Shown here in pieces: positions 8,862 to 17,865 of a stretch of 64,000 nt of DNA. Position numbers and translations under genes: made by a program. Position 1 is the first letter of the stretch, and every line of letters begins with the position of its first letter. The stretch comes from Microthrixaceae bacterium (GTDB lineage: Bacteria > Actinomycetota > Acidimicrobiia > Acidimicrobiales > DATDAH01): the NCBI GenBank assembly GCA_020637195.1, contig JACJWK010000001.1, positions 124,001 to 188,000 on the forward strand. Reading direction: 5' to 3'. The notes below the pieces were generated by a model. The model made no database searches, was not told where the DNA came from, and saw only the letters and a program-made list of their open reading frames with translations.

Positions 8862-9970
8862 GCCTGCGACTCGAGGTCGAGGCCACCGACGGGCGGGCGC
8901 GGGCCGGCCGCCTCGTCACCGCGCGCGGCCCGATCGAGACCCCCTGCTTCATGCCGGTGGGCACCCGCGCCGCCGTCCGCCTGCTCGACGCCGAGGACCT
9001 CGAGGCCCTCGGCGCCTCGGTCGTGCTGGCCAACACCTACCACCTCATGCTGCGGCCCGGGCCCGACGTGGTGGCGGCGCTCGGCGGCCTGCACCGGTTC
9101 ATGGCCTGGGACGGGCACGTCCTGACCGACTCGGGAGGGTTCCAGGTCTTCTCCCTCGACCCCAAGGTGGACGACGACGGGGTGGCGTTCCGGTCGACCT
9201 ACGACGGCGACCGCCACCTGCTCACCCCCGAGGGTGCGGTCGACGTGCAGGCCGCCCTCGGTGCGGACCTGACCATGGTGCTCGACGTGTGCCCGCCGTG
9301 GCCGGCATCCGACGACGTCGTCCGGACCGCGGTGCGCCGCACGGCCGAGTGGGCGGCACGGGCCCGGGTCGCCCACCGCTCCGCCGGCGGCGACGACGGA
9401 GCCCCGGCGGATCAGGCGCAGTTCTCGGCATCGTCCAGGGCGGCGTGGACGCTCGACCTGCGGGTCGCGAGCGCCGAGGCCACCCTGGCGGTGGGCTTCG
9501 ACGGCTACGGCATCGGGGGTTCTCGGTGGGCGAGCCCCGCGACCTCATGCTCCCGGCGCTGGCCGCCGCCCTCGAGGCCCTGCCCGCCGACCAGCCGCGG
9601 TACCTGATGGGGGTCGGCGATCCCGTCGGGCTCGTCGAGGCCGTCGCCCTCGGCGTCGACCTCTTCGACTGCGTCCTGCCCACCCGCCTTCGCCCGCCAC
9701 GGGACCGTGCTCACCGAGGGCCGGCCGCAACATCAAGGCCGCCGCCCACGCCGCGACGAGGGCCGCTCGACCCGTCGTGCGGCTGCCCTGTGCACGCCCG
9801 GTGGCGCGGGCTACCGGCACCTGATGATGGTGGGGGAGCCGACGGGCGCGCGCCTGGTGACCCGCCACAACGTGGCGTGGACGCTGGCGCTCGTGGCGAC
9901 GGCGCGGTCGGCCATCGCCGCGGGCACCCTCGACCGCCTGCGATCCGACATCGCGTCGGTTTGGGGCTAG
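8858..9970 (+). pseudogene. tgt: tRNA-guanine transglycosylase Tgt, central part frameshifted
   Basis: Exchanges guanine-34 of GUN anticodon tRNAs for preQ1. The first 180 codons are intact (ETPCFMPVGTRA, LANTYHLMLRPG, and LTDSGGFQVFSL with the catalytic Asp). From about 9405 the frame breaks; FGIVQGG-like and SVGEPRDLMLPALAAALEAL segments lie in another frame. After about 9800 the original frame resumes (MMVGEPTGARLVTRHNV). The zinc motif region (CGCPV) is scrambled by a missing base. The catalytic barrel pieces are all present, so indel error is likelier than gene death. Confidence 0.85.
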
Positions 9971-9997
9971 CCTGACCGGCCGTTCGCCGGCCACCTC

Positions 9998-10330
9998 GTG
10001 CTGAACGTCGTCCCCGTCGCCGACCTGATCCGGAACGCTCGGTGCTGCGTCGTGCGAGATCGTGCGCTCGTCGTCATGATGGGCGTGTTCTACTTCGTGC
10101 TCATCCGTCCCCAGCAGCGCAAGGCCCGGGAGCACAGCGAGTTGGTGGCGGCGCTCGAGGTGGGCGACGACGTGGTGACGTCGGGGGGCATCTACGGGAA
10201 GGTGACCGCGATCGACGGACAGGTGCTGCGCCTCGAGGTCGCCGAGGGCGTCGAGATGCTCCTGGCCCGTGAGGCCGTGGCCGAGCTGATCGAGTACGCC
10301 TCGCCCGACGATGACGACGACGAGGACTAG
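9998..10330 (+). CDS. yajC: Preprotein translocase subunit YajC
   Basis: Small accessory membrane protein of the SecDF-YajC complex, 110 residues as read. The diagnostic part is MGVFYFVLIRPQQRKAREHS, followed by VGDDVVTSGGIYGKVTAIDG and an acidic tail. The N-terminus is odd: the family normally has a long hydrophobic helix starting within about 10 residues, whereas here about 25 mixed residues precede a short span. The start may be further in, or the 5' end may hold another indel. It sits directly before secD. Confidence 0.85.
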   Translation: MLNVVPVADLIRNARCCVVRDRALVVMMGVFYFVLIRPQQRKAREHSELVAALEVGDDVVTSGGIYGKVTAIDGQVLRLEVAEGVEMLLAREAVAELIEYASPDDDDDED

Positions 10331-10342
10331 GCGGGGCCGGCG

Positions 10343-12082
10343 TTGAGGCGCAAGGGCCTCCGGGGCCTGCTCACGTTCCTGGTCCTGTCGATCGGCGCGT
10401 TCGTCGCCGTCCTGGCGGTGGGCTACAAGCCCCTGCTCGGCCTCGACCTCCAGGGCGGCGTGTCGGTGGTGCTCCAGCCGTCCGAGGACGTGCCCACGGA
10501 CCAGCTCGACCAGGCCATCGACATCATCCGCAGCCGGGTCGACGCCCTCGGCGTCGCCGAGCCCGACATCTCCCGGCAGGGCGACACCATCCTGGTCCAG
10601 CTCCCCGGTGTCGAGAACCAGACGCGGGCCCTCGACTTGGTCGGCCAGACGGCCGAGCTGCGGTTCCGTCCGGTGTGCGGCGTGCTGCCCGCGACCGACG
10701 CCGTCGACGCGGGCGCCACGACCACCACGACCGCTCCGGCCGGCGGTACCACGAACACGACCGCCCCCACGACCGATTCGTCGGCCACCGACACCACCGA
10801 GTCCGGTCTGGCGCCCGCCGTGGGCCTCGGGACGGGCGAGAGCGCCGGCGCCGTGCAGGCCGACCCCACCACCTCGACCGCGCCGCCGACCACCGCGCCG
10901 CCGACCACCGACACCCCGACCGCCACGACCGTGCCGGCCACGGGTGAGCCCAGCGCGGACTGCACGGCGCCGCCCACCGACGTCAACCGCAACGGCATCA
11001 CGCGGCGCGTCGACGACAACGCCGAGGACCCGGTGATCCTCCCCGAGGTCGACCCCGACTGCGACATCGACCCCGCCGACCCCACCGCGTGCTGGGTGGC
11101 CCGGTACTGGCTCGGCCCGACCGCCCTCAAGGGCGACGCCCTCAGCGACGCCAGCGCCACGTTCCCGAACAACCAGTGGGTGGTCAACCCCATCTTCAAG
11201 TCGGGCGCCGACGGCATCGACGCCTTCAACGAGGTGGCCGCGCTCTGCAACACCGCCTCGCCGTCCTGCCCGACGACCCAGCTCGCCATCGTGCTCGACG
11301 GCGTGGTCATCTCGGCGCCACAGATCAACGAGCCGTCGTTCCAGCGCGACCAGATCCAGATCAGCGGCAGCTTCGACGAGGGCAGCGCCAAGGACCTGGC
11401 CCTCGTCCTGCGCTACGGAGCGCTGCCCATCGAGCTCGAGCCCCAGCAGACCCAGACGGTGTCGGCCACGCTCGGCACCGACGCCCTGCACGCCGGTCTC
11501 GTCGCCGGCCTCATCGGCCTGGCCATCGCCACCGTGTTGATGATCGCCTACTACCGGCTCCTCGGCGTCCTGGCCATCGTCAGCCTCCTGTCGGGGGCGA
11601 TGATGCTGTGGACGATCATCGCCTACCTCGGCGAGACGCGGGGCCTGGCCCTCACCCTCGCCGGCGTCACCGGCATCATCGTGTCGATCGGCGTGTCGCT
11701 CGACTCGAACGTCGTGTACTACGAGCACCTGAAAGAGGACGTGGCCAACGGTCGCACCCTGCGCTCCTCGGTCGAGCGCTCGTTCTCCAACGCGTTCTCG
11801 ACCATCGTCAAGGCCGACATGGCCTCGATCATCGGCGCCGCCATCCTCTACTTCCTGACCGTCGGCGCCGTGCGCGGCTTCGCCTTCTACCTGGGCCTGG
11901 CCGCCCTGTTGGACCTCGTCGCCTTCTACTTCCTGTTGAAGCCGATGGTGGCGCTGCTCGTGACGAGCCGGCGCTTCGGCGCCCATCCCAGCTGGTTCGG
12001 CATCCCCGAGCGCAGCGCGGCGGCGGACGGGGCGGGCGGGCCGATCGTGGGCCTCGACGACGCGGGGGAGGACGTGCCGTGA
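10343..12082 (+). CDS. secD: Protein translocase subunit SecD
   Basis: Proton-driven partner of SecYEG that pulls secreted proteins across the membrane, 579 residues, TTG start. One N-terminal span (LLTFLVLSIGAFVAVLAVGY) precedes the P1 domain (LGLDLQGGVSVVLQP, DIIRSRVDALGVAEPDI). A Thr/Pro/Ala-rich insertion of about 90 residues (about 130-220), not typical of the family, interrupts P1. The C-terminal RND-type bundle has five more spans, with GVSLDSNVVYYEHLKED and the conserved MVALLVTSR end. secF overlaps its stop by four bases. Confidence 0.93.
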   Translation: MRRKGLRGLLTFLVLSIGAFVAVLAVGYKPLLGLDLQGGVSVVLQPSEDVPTDQLDQAIDIIRSRVDALGVAEPDISRQGDTILVQLPGVENQTRALDLVGQTAELRFRPVCGVLPATDAVDAGATTTTTAPAGGTTNTTAPTTDSSATDTTESGLAPAVGLGTGESAGAVQADPTTSTAPPTTAPPTTDTPTATTVPATGEPSADCTAPPTDVNRNGITRRVDDNAEDPVILPEVDPDCDIDPADPTACWVARYWLGPTALKGDALSDASATFPNNQWVVNPIFKSGADGIDAFNEVAALCNTASPSCPTTQLAIVLDGVVISAPQINEPSFQRDQIQISGSFDEGSAKDLALVLRYGALPIELEPQQTQTVSATLGTDALHAGLVAGLIGLAIATVLMIAYYRLLGVLAIVSLLSGAMMLWTIIAYLGETRGLALTLAGVTGIIVSIGVSLDSNVVYYEHLKEDVANGRTLRSSVERSFSNAFSTIVKADMASIIGAAILYFLTVGAVRGFAFYLGLAALLDLVAFYFLLKPMVALLVTSRRFGAHPSWFGIPERSAAADGAGGPIVGLDDAGEDVP

Positions 12083-13224
12083 GCGGGATCGCCCGCCTCT
12101 ACCGGGGCGACAACGACTACGACTTCCGCAAGCTGTGGCGGATCGCGCTGCCCCTGTCGGCGGTGCTGGTGGTGATCAGCGTGGTCTCGCTGTTCACCCG
12201 GGGACTGAACCTGGGCATCGACTTCGAGGGCGGCGGCGTCTGGGAGGTGCCCTCCCAGGACTTCTCGATCGGCGACGCCCGCGACGCGATGGGCAGCGTG
12301 GGCGAGGCCGATGCCAAGATCACCACCCTCACCAACTCCTCGGGCGACCAGATCGTCCGCATCCAGGCCGGCGCCGAGTCGGTCACGCGGTCGGGGGAGA
12401 TCACCGAGACCCTGGCGGACGCCGCCGGCGTCCAGCCCGACGAGATCAGCGTCAGCACGGTCGGGCCCTCGTGGGGGGACAACATCACCGACAAGGCGGT
12501 CCGGGCCCTCGTAATGTTCTTCGTGATCATGGCGATCTACATCGCGCTCACCCTGGAGTGGCGCATGGCGGTCGGCGCCCTCGTGGCGGTCGCCCACGAC
12601 ATCGTCATCAGCGTCGGCGTCTACTCGCTGTTCCAGCTCGAGGTGACGCCGGCGACGGTGGTCGCCTTCCTGACCATCCTCGGGTTCTCGCTGTACGACA
12701 CCATCGTGGTGTTCGACAAGGTGAAGGAGAACCAGGCCCGGGTGGGCCTGGCCAACCGCACCACCTACACCGGCCTCATGAACCTGTCGCTCAACCAGAC
12801 GCTCATGCGGTCGGTCAACACGACGGTCGTCACCGTGGTGCCCGTGCTGTCGATCCTGTTGATCGGGGCGGTGCTACTCGGGGCCGTCACCCTCGAGGAG
12901 TTCGGCTTCGCCCTGCTCATCGGCCTGGTCAGCGGTGCCTACTCGTCGATCGTGGTGGCCTCCAGCCTCGTCGCCGCGCTGAAGGAGCGCGAGCCGCGCA
13001 ACCGCCAGCTCCGGGAGCGCCTCGAGCGCTCCTACGACGGCGCCGTGCCGGTCACGGGCATCCGCCACGCCACCCCGGCGGCGATGCGCCCGGCGGCCAC
13101 GGCCGCCGCGTCCGTCGGCGGCTCACCGGCATCCTCGTCGGGCGCGTCGCGCGGCCCGGGCGTCGACCGGCCCGCGGGCGGCACCGCCATCCCCCCGAGG
13201 CCCCGCAAGAAGAAGCGTCGCTGA
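12079..13224 (+). CDS. secF: Protein translocase subunit SecF
   Basis: Partner of SecD, 381 residues. It begins in the cytoplasm, enters the first span (LSAVLVVISVVSLFTRGL) and carries the family signature GIDFEGGGVWEV. A P4-type periplasmic domain follows, then five spans with FLTILGFSLYDTIVVFDKVKEN and NQTLMRSVNTT. The C-terminal 70 residues are a disordered Ala/Ser/Pro-rich tail ending in RPRKKKRR, a basic patch that may contact lipid or ribosome (inference). GTGA overlap with secD. Confidence 0.93.
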   Translation: MSGIARLYRGDNDYDFRKLWRIALPLSAVLVVISVVSLFTRGLNLGIDFEGGGVWEVPSQDFSIGDARDAMGSVGEADAKITTLTNSSGDQIVRIQAGAESVTRSGEITETLADAAGVQPDEISVSTVGPSWGDNITDKAVRALVMFFVIMAIYIALTLEWRMAVGALVAVAHDIVISVGVYSLFQLEVTPATVVAFLTILGFSLYDTIVVFDKVKENQARVGLANRTTYTGLMNLSLNQTLMRSVNTTVVTVVPVLSILLIGAVLLGAVTLEEFGFALLIGLVSGAYSSIVVASSLVAALKEREPRNRQLRERLERSYDGAVPVTGIRHATPAAMRPAATAAASVGGSPASSSGASRGPGVDRPAGGTAIPPRPRKKKRR

Positions 13225-13265
13225 GGGCTTCGGTCCGGGACACGGGAGCGGGCCGGCCCGACCCC

Positions 13266-13271
13266 TAGGAT
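13266..13271 (+). promoter_or_regulatory. -10-like element for apt
   Basis: TAGGAT exactly 6 bases before the apt ATG, with no room for a ribosome binding site between; one of the clearest leaderless arrangements in the window. Confidence 0.5.
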
Positions 13272-13277
13272 GGGTGG

Positions 13278-13808
13278 ATGGCGGTCGACCCCGAATGGCT
13301 CAAGAGCCACATCCGTGACATCCCCGGCTTCCCCAGCCCGGGCATCATCTTCAAAGACATCACGCCGCTGCTGGCCGACGTCGAGGCGTTCCGGGCCACC
13401 GTCGACGCGCTGGCCGACGAGTACGCCGGCCAGCAGGTCGACCGGGTCATCGGCATCGAGGCGCGGGGGTTCATCCTGGGCGCCCCGGTCGCGTACCGGC
13501 TCGGTGCGGCGTTCATCCCGGTGCGCAAGCCGGGCAAGCTGCCCCACGACGTCGAGGGCCTCGAGTACGAGCTCGAGTACGGCACCGACTCGCTCGAGGT
13601 GCACCGCGACGCCCTGGGGGCCGGGCACAAGGTGGTCATCATCGACGACGTGCTCGCCACGGGGGGCACGGCCGCGGCCGCGGCCAGCCTGGTCGAGAAG
13701 CTCGGCGGCGAGGTCGTGGGCCTGGGCTTCTTGATGGAGCTCGCCTTCCTCGGTGGCCGCTCCCGGCTCGAGGGCCGGGACCTGCGCGCGCTGCTCGTGT
13801 ACGACTGA
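13278..13808 (+). CDS. apt: Adenine phosphoribosyltransferase
   Basis: Salvages adenine to AMP using PRPP, 176 residues, a normal length. The N-terminal IRDIPGFPSPGIIFKDITPL is diagnostic, and the PRPP-binding loop VVIIDDVLATGGTAAAA carries the two acidic residues. GIEARGFILGAP contributes to base binding. It lies between secF and relA as in other actinobacteria, with its own -10-like signal, so it probably starts a transcript that includes relA four bases downstream. Confidence 0.94.
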   Translation: MAVDPEWLKSHIRDIPGFPSPGIIFKDITPLLADVEAFRATVDALADEYAGQQVDRVIGIEARGFILGAPVAYRLGAAFIPVRKPGKLPHDVEGLEYELEYGTDSLEVHRDALGAGHKVVIIDDVLATGGTAAAAASLVEKLGGEVVGLGFLMELAFLGGRSRLEGRDLRALLVYD

Positions 13809-13812
13809 CGCC

Positions 13813-16020
13813 GTGGCCACCACCGTCGATCGAGTCCTTCCCTGGCGGCGGCACAGCGTTCCCGCGGCGGTCGAGCTCAAGCCCCTGATCGACGCCTTCC
13901 ACGTCCACCACCCCAAGGCCTCGACGGCGATGGTCGAGCGCGCGTACGCCCAGGCGGCGGGCGCCCACGACGGCCAGTTCCGCAAGTCCGGCGACGCCTA
14001 CATCACCCACCCGCTCGCCGTGGCCACCATCGTCGCCGAGCTGGGGCTCGACGAGGACACCATCGCGGCCGCGCTGTTGCACGACTCGGTCGAGGACACC
14101 GCGGTGAGCCTGGCCGAGCTCGAGCGCGAGTTCAGCCCCACGGTCGCCTCGATCGTCGACGGCGTCACCAAGCTCGAGCGGCTCGACTTCGAGACCAAGG
14201 AGGCCCAGCAGGCGGCCACCATCCGCAAGATGCTGGTGGCGGTGGCCGAGGACCTCCGGGTCCTGATCATCAAGCTCTCCGACCGCCTGCACAACATGCG
14301 CACGATCGCGGCGATGCCCGAGTGGAAGCAGGAGCGGACCGCGAAGGAGACGCTCGACGTCTACGCGCCGCTCGCCCACCGCTTCGGCATGCAGGAGATG
14401 AAACAGCAGCTCGAGGACCTGGCCTTCGCCGCGCTGCACCCCAAGCGCTACGCCGAGATCGACCACATGGTGTCGATCCGGGCGCCCGAGCGCGAGATCT
14501 ACCTCACCCAGGTGCTCGAGGAGGTCCGGGTGCGCCTCGGCGAGCTCGGCATCGACGCCGACGTGACCGGCCGGCCCAAGCACCTGTGGAGCATCTACGA
14601 GAAGATGGTCGTGAAGGGCCGCGACTTCGACGAGATCTACGACCTCGTGGGGATCCGGGTCATCGTCGGCACCGTCAAGGACTGCTACGCCGCGCTCGGC
14701 TCCATCCACGGCACGTGGCACCCCGTGCAGGGCCGCTTCAAGGACTACGTGGCCATGCCCAAGTTCAACCTGTACCAGTCGCTGCACACGACGGTGATCG
14801 GGCCCCAGGGCAAGCCCCTCGAGGTGCAGATCCGCACGCGCGAGATGCACGGGCGGGCCGAGATCGGCGTCGCCGCCCACTGGACCTACAAGGACCCGTC
14901 ACCGACGGGCGACGTCGTCTGGCTGAACCGCATCATCGACTGGCAGGAGGAGACGTCGGACCCGAAGGCCTTCATGGCCAACCTGAAGATCGACCTCGAC
15001 CAGGACGAGGTCTACCTCTTCACACCGCAGGGCGACGTCATCACCCTCCCGCAGGGCGCCACCCCGATCGACTTCGCCTACACGATCCACACCGAGGTGG
15101 GTCATGCCTGCATCGGGGCCAAGGTGGACGGGCGCCTCGTGTCGCTCGAGACCCCGCTGCGCTCGGGCGCGACGGTCGAGATCTTCACCGCCAAGACGGG
15201 CAGCGCGGGGCCGTCCCAGGACTGGCTCAACGTCGTGGTCACCCGGCGCGCCGCCAACAAGATCCGTCAGTGGTTCTCCCAGGAGCGGCGCGAGGACGCG
15301 ATCGAGACGGGGCGCGACGAGGTGCAGAAGGCCCTGCGGCGGACCGGCGTGCCCATCCGCACCCCGGCCGCGGCCAAGCTCGTGACCGACGTCGTGGCCA
15401 GCCTGAACTACAGCGACCTCGACGCCCTGTACGCCGCGGTCGGCGAGCACCACGTGTCGCCCGAGGCGGTGGCGGCCCGCGCCATGCGCCTGCTGCGCGG
15501 CGGTGACCCCGAGCGCGAGGAGCAACTCCCCACCACCGCCCGCACGCGGCGGTCGTCGGCCGACGGCGCCGGCGTGCACGTCGAGGGGCTCGACGACGTC
15601 CTCGTGCGCCTGTCTCGGTGCTGCACGCCCGTGCCCGGCGACGAGATCATGGGCTTCGTCACCCGGGGTCGCGGCGTGTCGGTGCACCGCACCGACTGCG
15701 CCAACGCGGTGTCGCTCAGCGCCGGCCAGGCCGACCGCCTGATCGAGGTCGAGTGGGACGAGGCGCACAGCGGCAGCTTCGTCGCCGCACTCGAGGTCAA
15801 GGCGTTCGACCGCCGCTCGCTGCTCGGCGACGTGTCCACCGCCTTCGCCGCGTACCAGGTGAACATCTTGGCCTCGACCACCCAGACCACCGCCGAGCGG
15901 GTGTGCAAGATGCACTTCGAGGTGGAGCTCGGCGACCCCTCCCACCTCGACTCGGTCATCAGCTCCATCAAGGGGATCGAGAGCGTGTACGACGCCTACC
16001 GGGTGCTCCCGCGGGGCTGA
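13813..16020 (+). CDS. relA: Bifunctional (p)ppGpp synthetase/hydrolase Rel (RelA/SpoT family)
   Basis: Stringent-response enzyme, 735 residues from the GTG just after apt. Domains in order: HD hydrolase (about 45-195) with an intact HDSVEDT motif, so the ppGpp hydrolase should work; synthetase (about 240-365) with GRPKHLWSIYEKM, LVGIRVIV, KFNLYQSLHT and EVQIRTREMH; TGS (about 400-460, VYLFTPQGDVITLPQGAT); a helical/zinc-finger region with SRCCTPVPGDEIMGFVTRGR; and a C-terminal ACT domain. This full set marks the long bifunctional Rel rather than a small alarmone synthetase. Confidence 0.95.
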   Translation: MATTVDRVLPWRRHSVPAAVELKPLIDAFHVHHPKASTAMVERAYAQAAGAHDGQFRKSGDAYITHPLAVATIVAELGLDEDTIAAALLHDSVEDTAVSLAELEREFSPTVASIVDGVTKLERLDFETKEAQQAATIRKMLVAVAEDLRVLIIKLSDRLHNMRTIAAMPEWKQERTAKETLDVYAPLAHRFGMQEMKQQLEDLAFAALHPKRYAEIDHMVSIRAPEREIYLTQVLEEVRVRLGELGIDADVTGRPKHLWSIYEKMVVKGRDFDEIYDLVGIRVIVGTVKDCYAALGSIHGTWHPVQGRFKDYVAMPKFNLYQSLHTTVIGPQGKPLEVQIRTREMHGRAEIGVAAHWTYKDPSPTGDVVWLNRIIDWQEETSDPKAFMANLKIDLDQDEVYLFTPQGDVITLPQGATPIDFAYTIHTEVGHACIGAKVDGRLVSLETPLRSGATVEIFTAKTGSAGPSQDWLNVVVTRRAANKIRQWFSQERREDAIETGRDEVQKALRRTGVPIRTPAAAKLVTDVVASLNYSDLDALYAAVGEHHVSPEAVAARAMRLLRGGDPEREEQLPTTARTRRSSADGAGVHVEGLDDVLVRLSRCCTPVPGDEIMGFVTRGRGVSVHRTDCANAVSLSAGQADRLIEVEWDEAHSGSFVAALEVKAFDRRSLLGDVSTAFAAYQVNILASTTQTTAERVCKMHFEVELGDPSHLDSVISSIKGIESVYDAYRVLPRG

Positions 16021-16088
16021 CGCCCGGTAGCCTCGACCGCCGCGCCCGGCGCCACCCGGCGGGGCGAGGACAGGAGCACCACCGAGCC

Positions 16089-17837
16089 ATGGCCGTACCA
16101 GCAGCAGGGATGCGCACCGACTACTGCGGCGAGCTCCGCGCCGACGACGCCGGTCGCGAGGTCGCGGTGTGCGGATGGGTCGCCACCCGTCGCGAGCACG
16201 GCGAGCACCTGGCCTTCGTCGACCTCCGGGACCGCTCGGGCGTGGTCCAGTGCGTCGTCGACGGGGCGCACGACCTGCGCTCGGAGTACGTCGTGCGCGT
16301 CCGCGGCACCGTCCGCATCCGGCCCGAGGGCACCACCAACCCGGCGCTTCCCACCGGCGACGTCGAGATCGGCGACGCCACCGTCGAGGTGCTGTCCGAG
16401 GCGGAGCCGCCGCCGTTCCCGCTGACCGACCGGGTGGAGACCGACGAGACCGTCCGCCTCCGCCATCGCTACGTCGACCTCCGCCGCGACCGGCTCCAGC
16501 GCAACCTCGAGGTGCGGGCGACGGTGAACGCCGCCCTGCGCACGGCGATGGCCCGACAGGGCTTCACCGAGGTCGAGACCCCGATGCTCATCGCCTCGAC
16601 CCCCGAGGGGGCGCGTGACTTCGTGGTGCCGTCGCGCCTGTCGCCCGGCTCCTTCTACGCCCTGCCCCAGAGCCCGCAGCTCTTCAAGCAGCTGTGCATG
16701 GTCGGCGGCCTCGACCGCTACTACCAGATCGCCCGCTGCCTGCGCGACGAGGACCTCCGGGCCGACCGCCAGTTCGAGTTCATGCAGCTCGACCTCGAGG
16801 CCAGCTTCGTGGGCCAGGCGGAGGTGCTCGACTTCACCGCCGAGGCGGTGCTCGACGCCGTCGAGGCCGTCACCGGCGAACGCCCCGGTGCCGTGCCCAC
16901 GATGACGTGGCACGACGCCATGGAGCGCTTCGGCAGCGACAAGCCCGACGTGCGCTTCGGCCTCGAGCTCGTCGAGCTGACCGAGCTGTTCTCGGCCACC
17001 GGCTTCAACGCCTTCAAGGCGCCGTGCGTCAAGGGGATCCGCGTGCCGGGCGGGGCCGACCGCACCCGCAACCAGCTCGACGCCCTCACCGACGACGCGA
17101 AGCGCTACGGGGCCAAGGGCCTCGTGTGGATGAAGGTCGAGGCCGACCGCACGCTCACGTCGCCCGTGGCCAAGTTCCTGTCCGACGTCGAGCTCGCCGG
17201 CCTCGTCGACGCGTTGGAGGCCGCGCCGGGCGACCTCCTGCTCCTCGTGGCCGACGAGCGACCGACGGTGCGCCACGTGCTCGGCCTGCTGCGCCTGTCG
17301 CTCGGCCGTCCGCCCGTCACCGAGGGCGGCCTCAACCTGCTCTGGGTGGTCGACTTCCCCCTCTTCGAGTCGCTCGACGACCAGGGCCGGCCCGTGTCGG
17401 CCCACCACCCGTTCACGATGCCCAACGCGCAGGACATGCACCTGCTCGACGAGGGGGGCGAGGCGCTGCTCGACATCCGCTCGCAGGCCTACGACCTCGT
17501 GCTCAACGGCTGGGAGCTGGGTTCGGGGTCGGTGCGGATCCACCGCCCCGACATCCAGTCGAAGGTCTTCGCCCTGCTGGGCATCGGCGACGAGGAGGCT
17601 CGCACGAAGTTCGGGTTCCTGCTCGAGGCGTTCCGCTACGGCGCACCGCCCCACGCGGGCTTCGCGTTCGGGATCGACCGCCTCGTGGCCCTGCTGGCCG
17701 GCGAGGAGAACATCCGCGAGGTCATCGCCTTCCCCAAGACCCAGTCCGGCACCGACCCGCTGACCAGCGCCCCCACGCCCATCGACGCCGACGCGCTCAC
17801 CGAGCTCGGCCTGCGCCTGCTCCCGCCGACGACCTGA
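16089..17837 (+). CDS. aspS: Aspartyl-tRNA synthetase
   Basis: Class II synthetase charging tRNA-Asp, 582 residues. N-terminal OB-fold (VAVCGWVATRREHGEHLAFVD), motif 2 region (CLRDEDLRADRQFEFMQLD), a bacterial-type GAD insertion (about 290-400) and motif 3 (HAGFAFGIDRLVALLAG). Two ATGs are possible; the first is used because AGGAG lies about 12 bases upstream, while the second (16110) begins at the usual MRTDYCGEL. A TAGCCT -10-like hexamer at 16028-16033 gives a leader of about 50 bases. Whether it also misacylates tRNA-Asn cannot be told; no gatCAB is in view. Confidence 0.93.
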   Translation: MAVPAAGMRTDYCGELRADDAGREVAVCGWVATRREHGEHLAFVDLRDRSGVVQCVVDGAHDLRSEYVVRVRGTVRIRPEGTTNPALPTGDVEIGDATVEVLSEAEPPPFPLTDRVETDETVRLRHRYVDLRRDRLQRNLEVRATVNAALRTAMARQGFTEVETPMLIASTPEGARDFVVPSRLSPGSFYALPQSPQLFKQLCMVGGLDRYYQIARCLRDEDLRADRQFEFMQLDLEASFVGQAEVLDFTAEAVLDAVEAVTGERPGAVPTMTWHDAMERFGSDKPDVRFGLELVELTELFSATGFNAFKAPCVKGIRVPGGADRTRNQLDALTDDAKRYGAKGLVWMKVEADRTLTSPVAKFLSDVELAGLVDALEAAPGDLLLLVADERPTVRHVLGLLRLSLGRPPVTEGGLNLLWVVDFPLFESLDDQGRPVSAHHPFTMPNAQDMHLLDEGGEALLDIRSQAYDLVLNGWELGSGSVRIHRPDIQSKVFALLGIGDEEARTKFGFLLEAFRYGAPPHAGFAFGIDRLVALLAGEENIREVIAFPKTQSGTDPLTSAPTPIDADALTELGLRLLPPTT

Positions 17838-17865
17838 GCAGACGGGCCCGCGCCCGCCGGTCAGA

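Noticed and set aside
7860..9970. queA and tgt as true pseudogenes showing loss of queuosine
   Set aside because: All catalytic segments survive in alternating frames, and neighbouring unrelated genes show the same kind of indels, which points to sequence error.
9974..9997. CCGGC/GCCGG hairpin between tgt and yajC
   Set aside because: Short stem, no T-run, and situated in the error-prone stretch; not distinguishable from background.
17838..17865. CGGGC/GCCCG hairpin between convergent aspS and the membrane-protein gene as a bidirectional terminator
   Set aside because: Only five base pairs and no T-run on either strand; such hairpins are expected by chance at this GC content.
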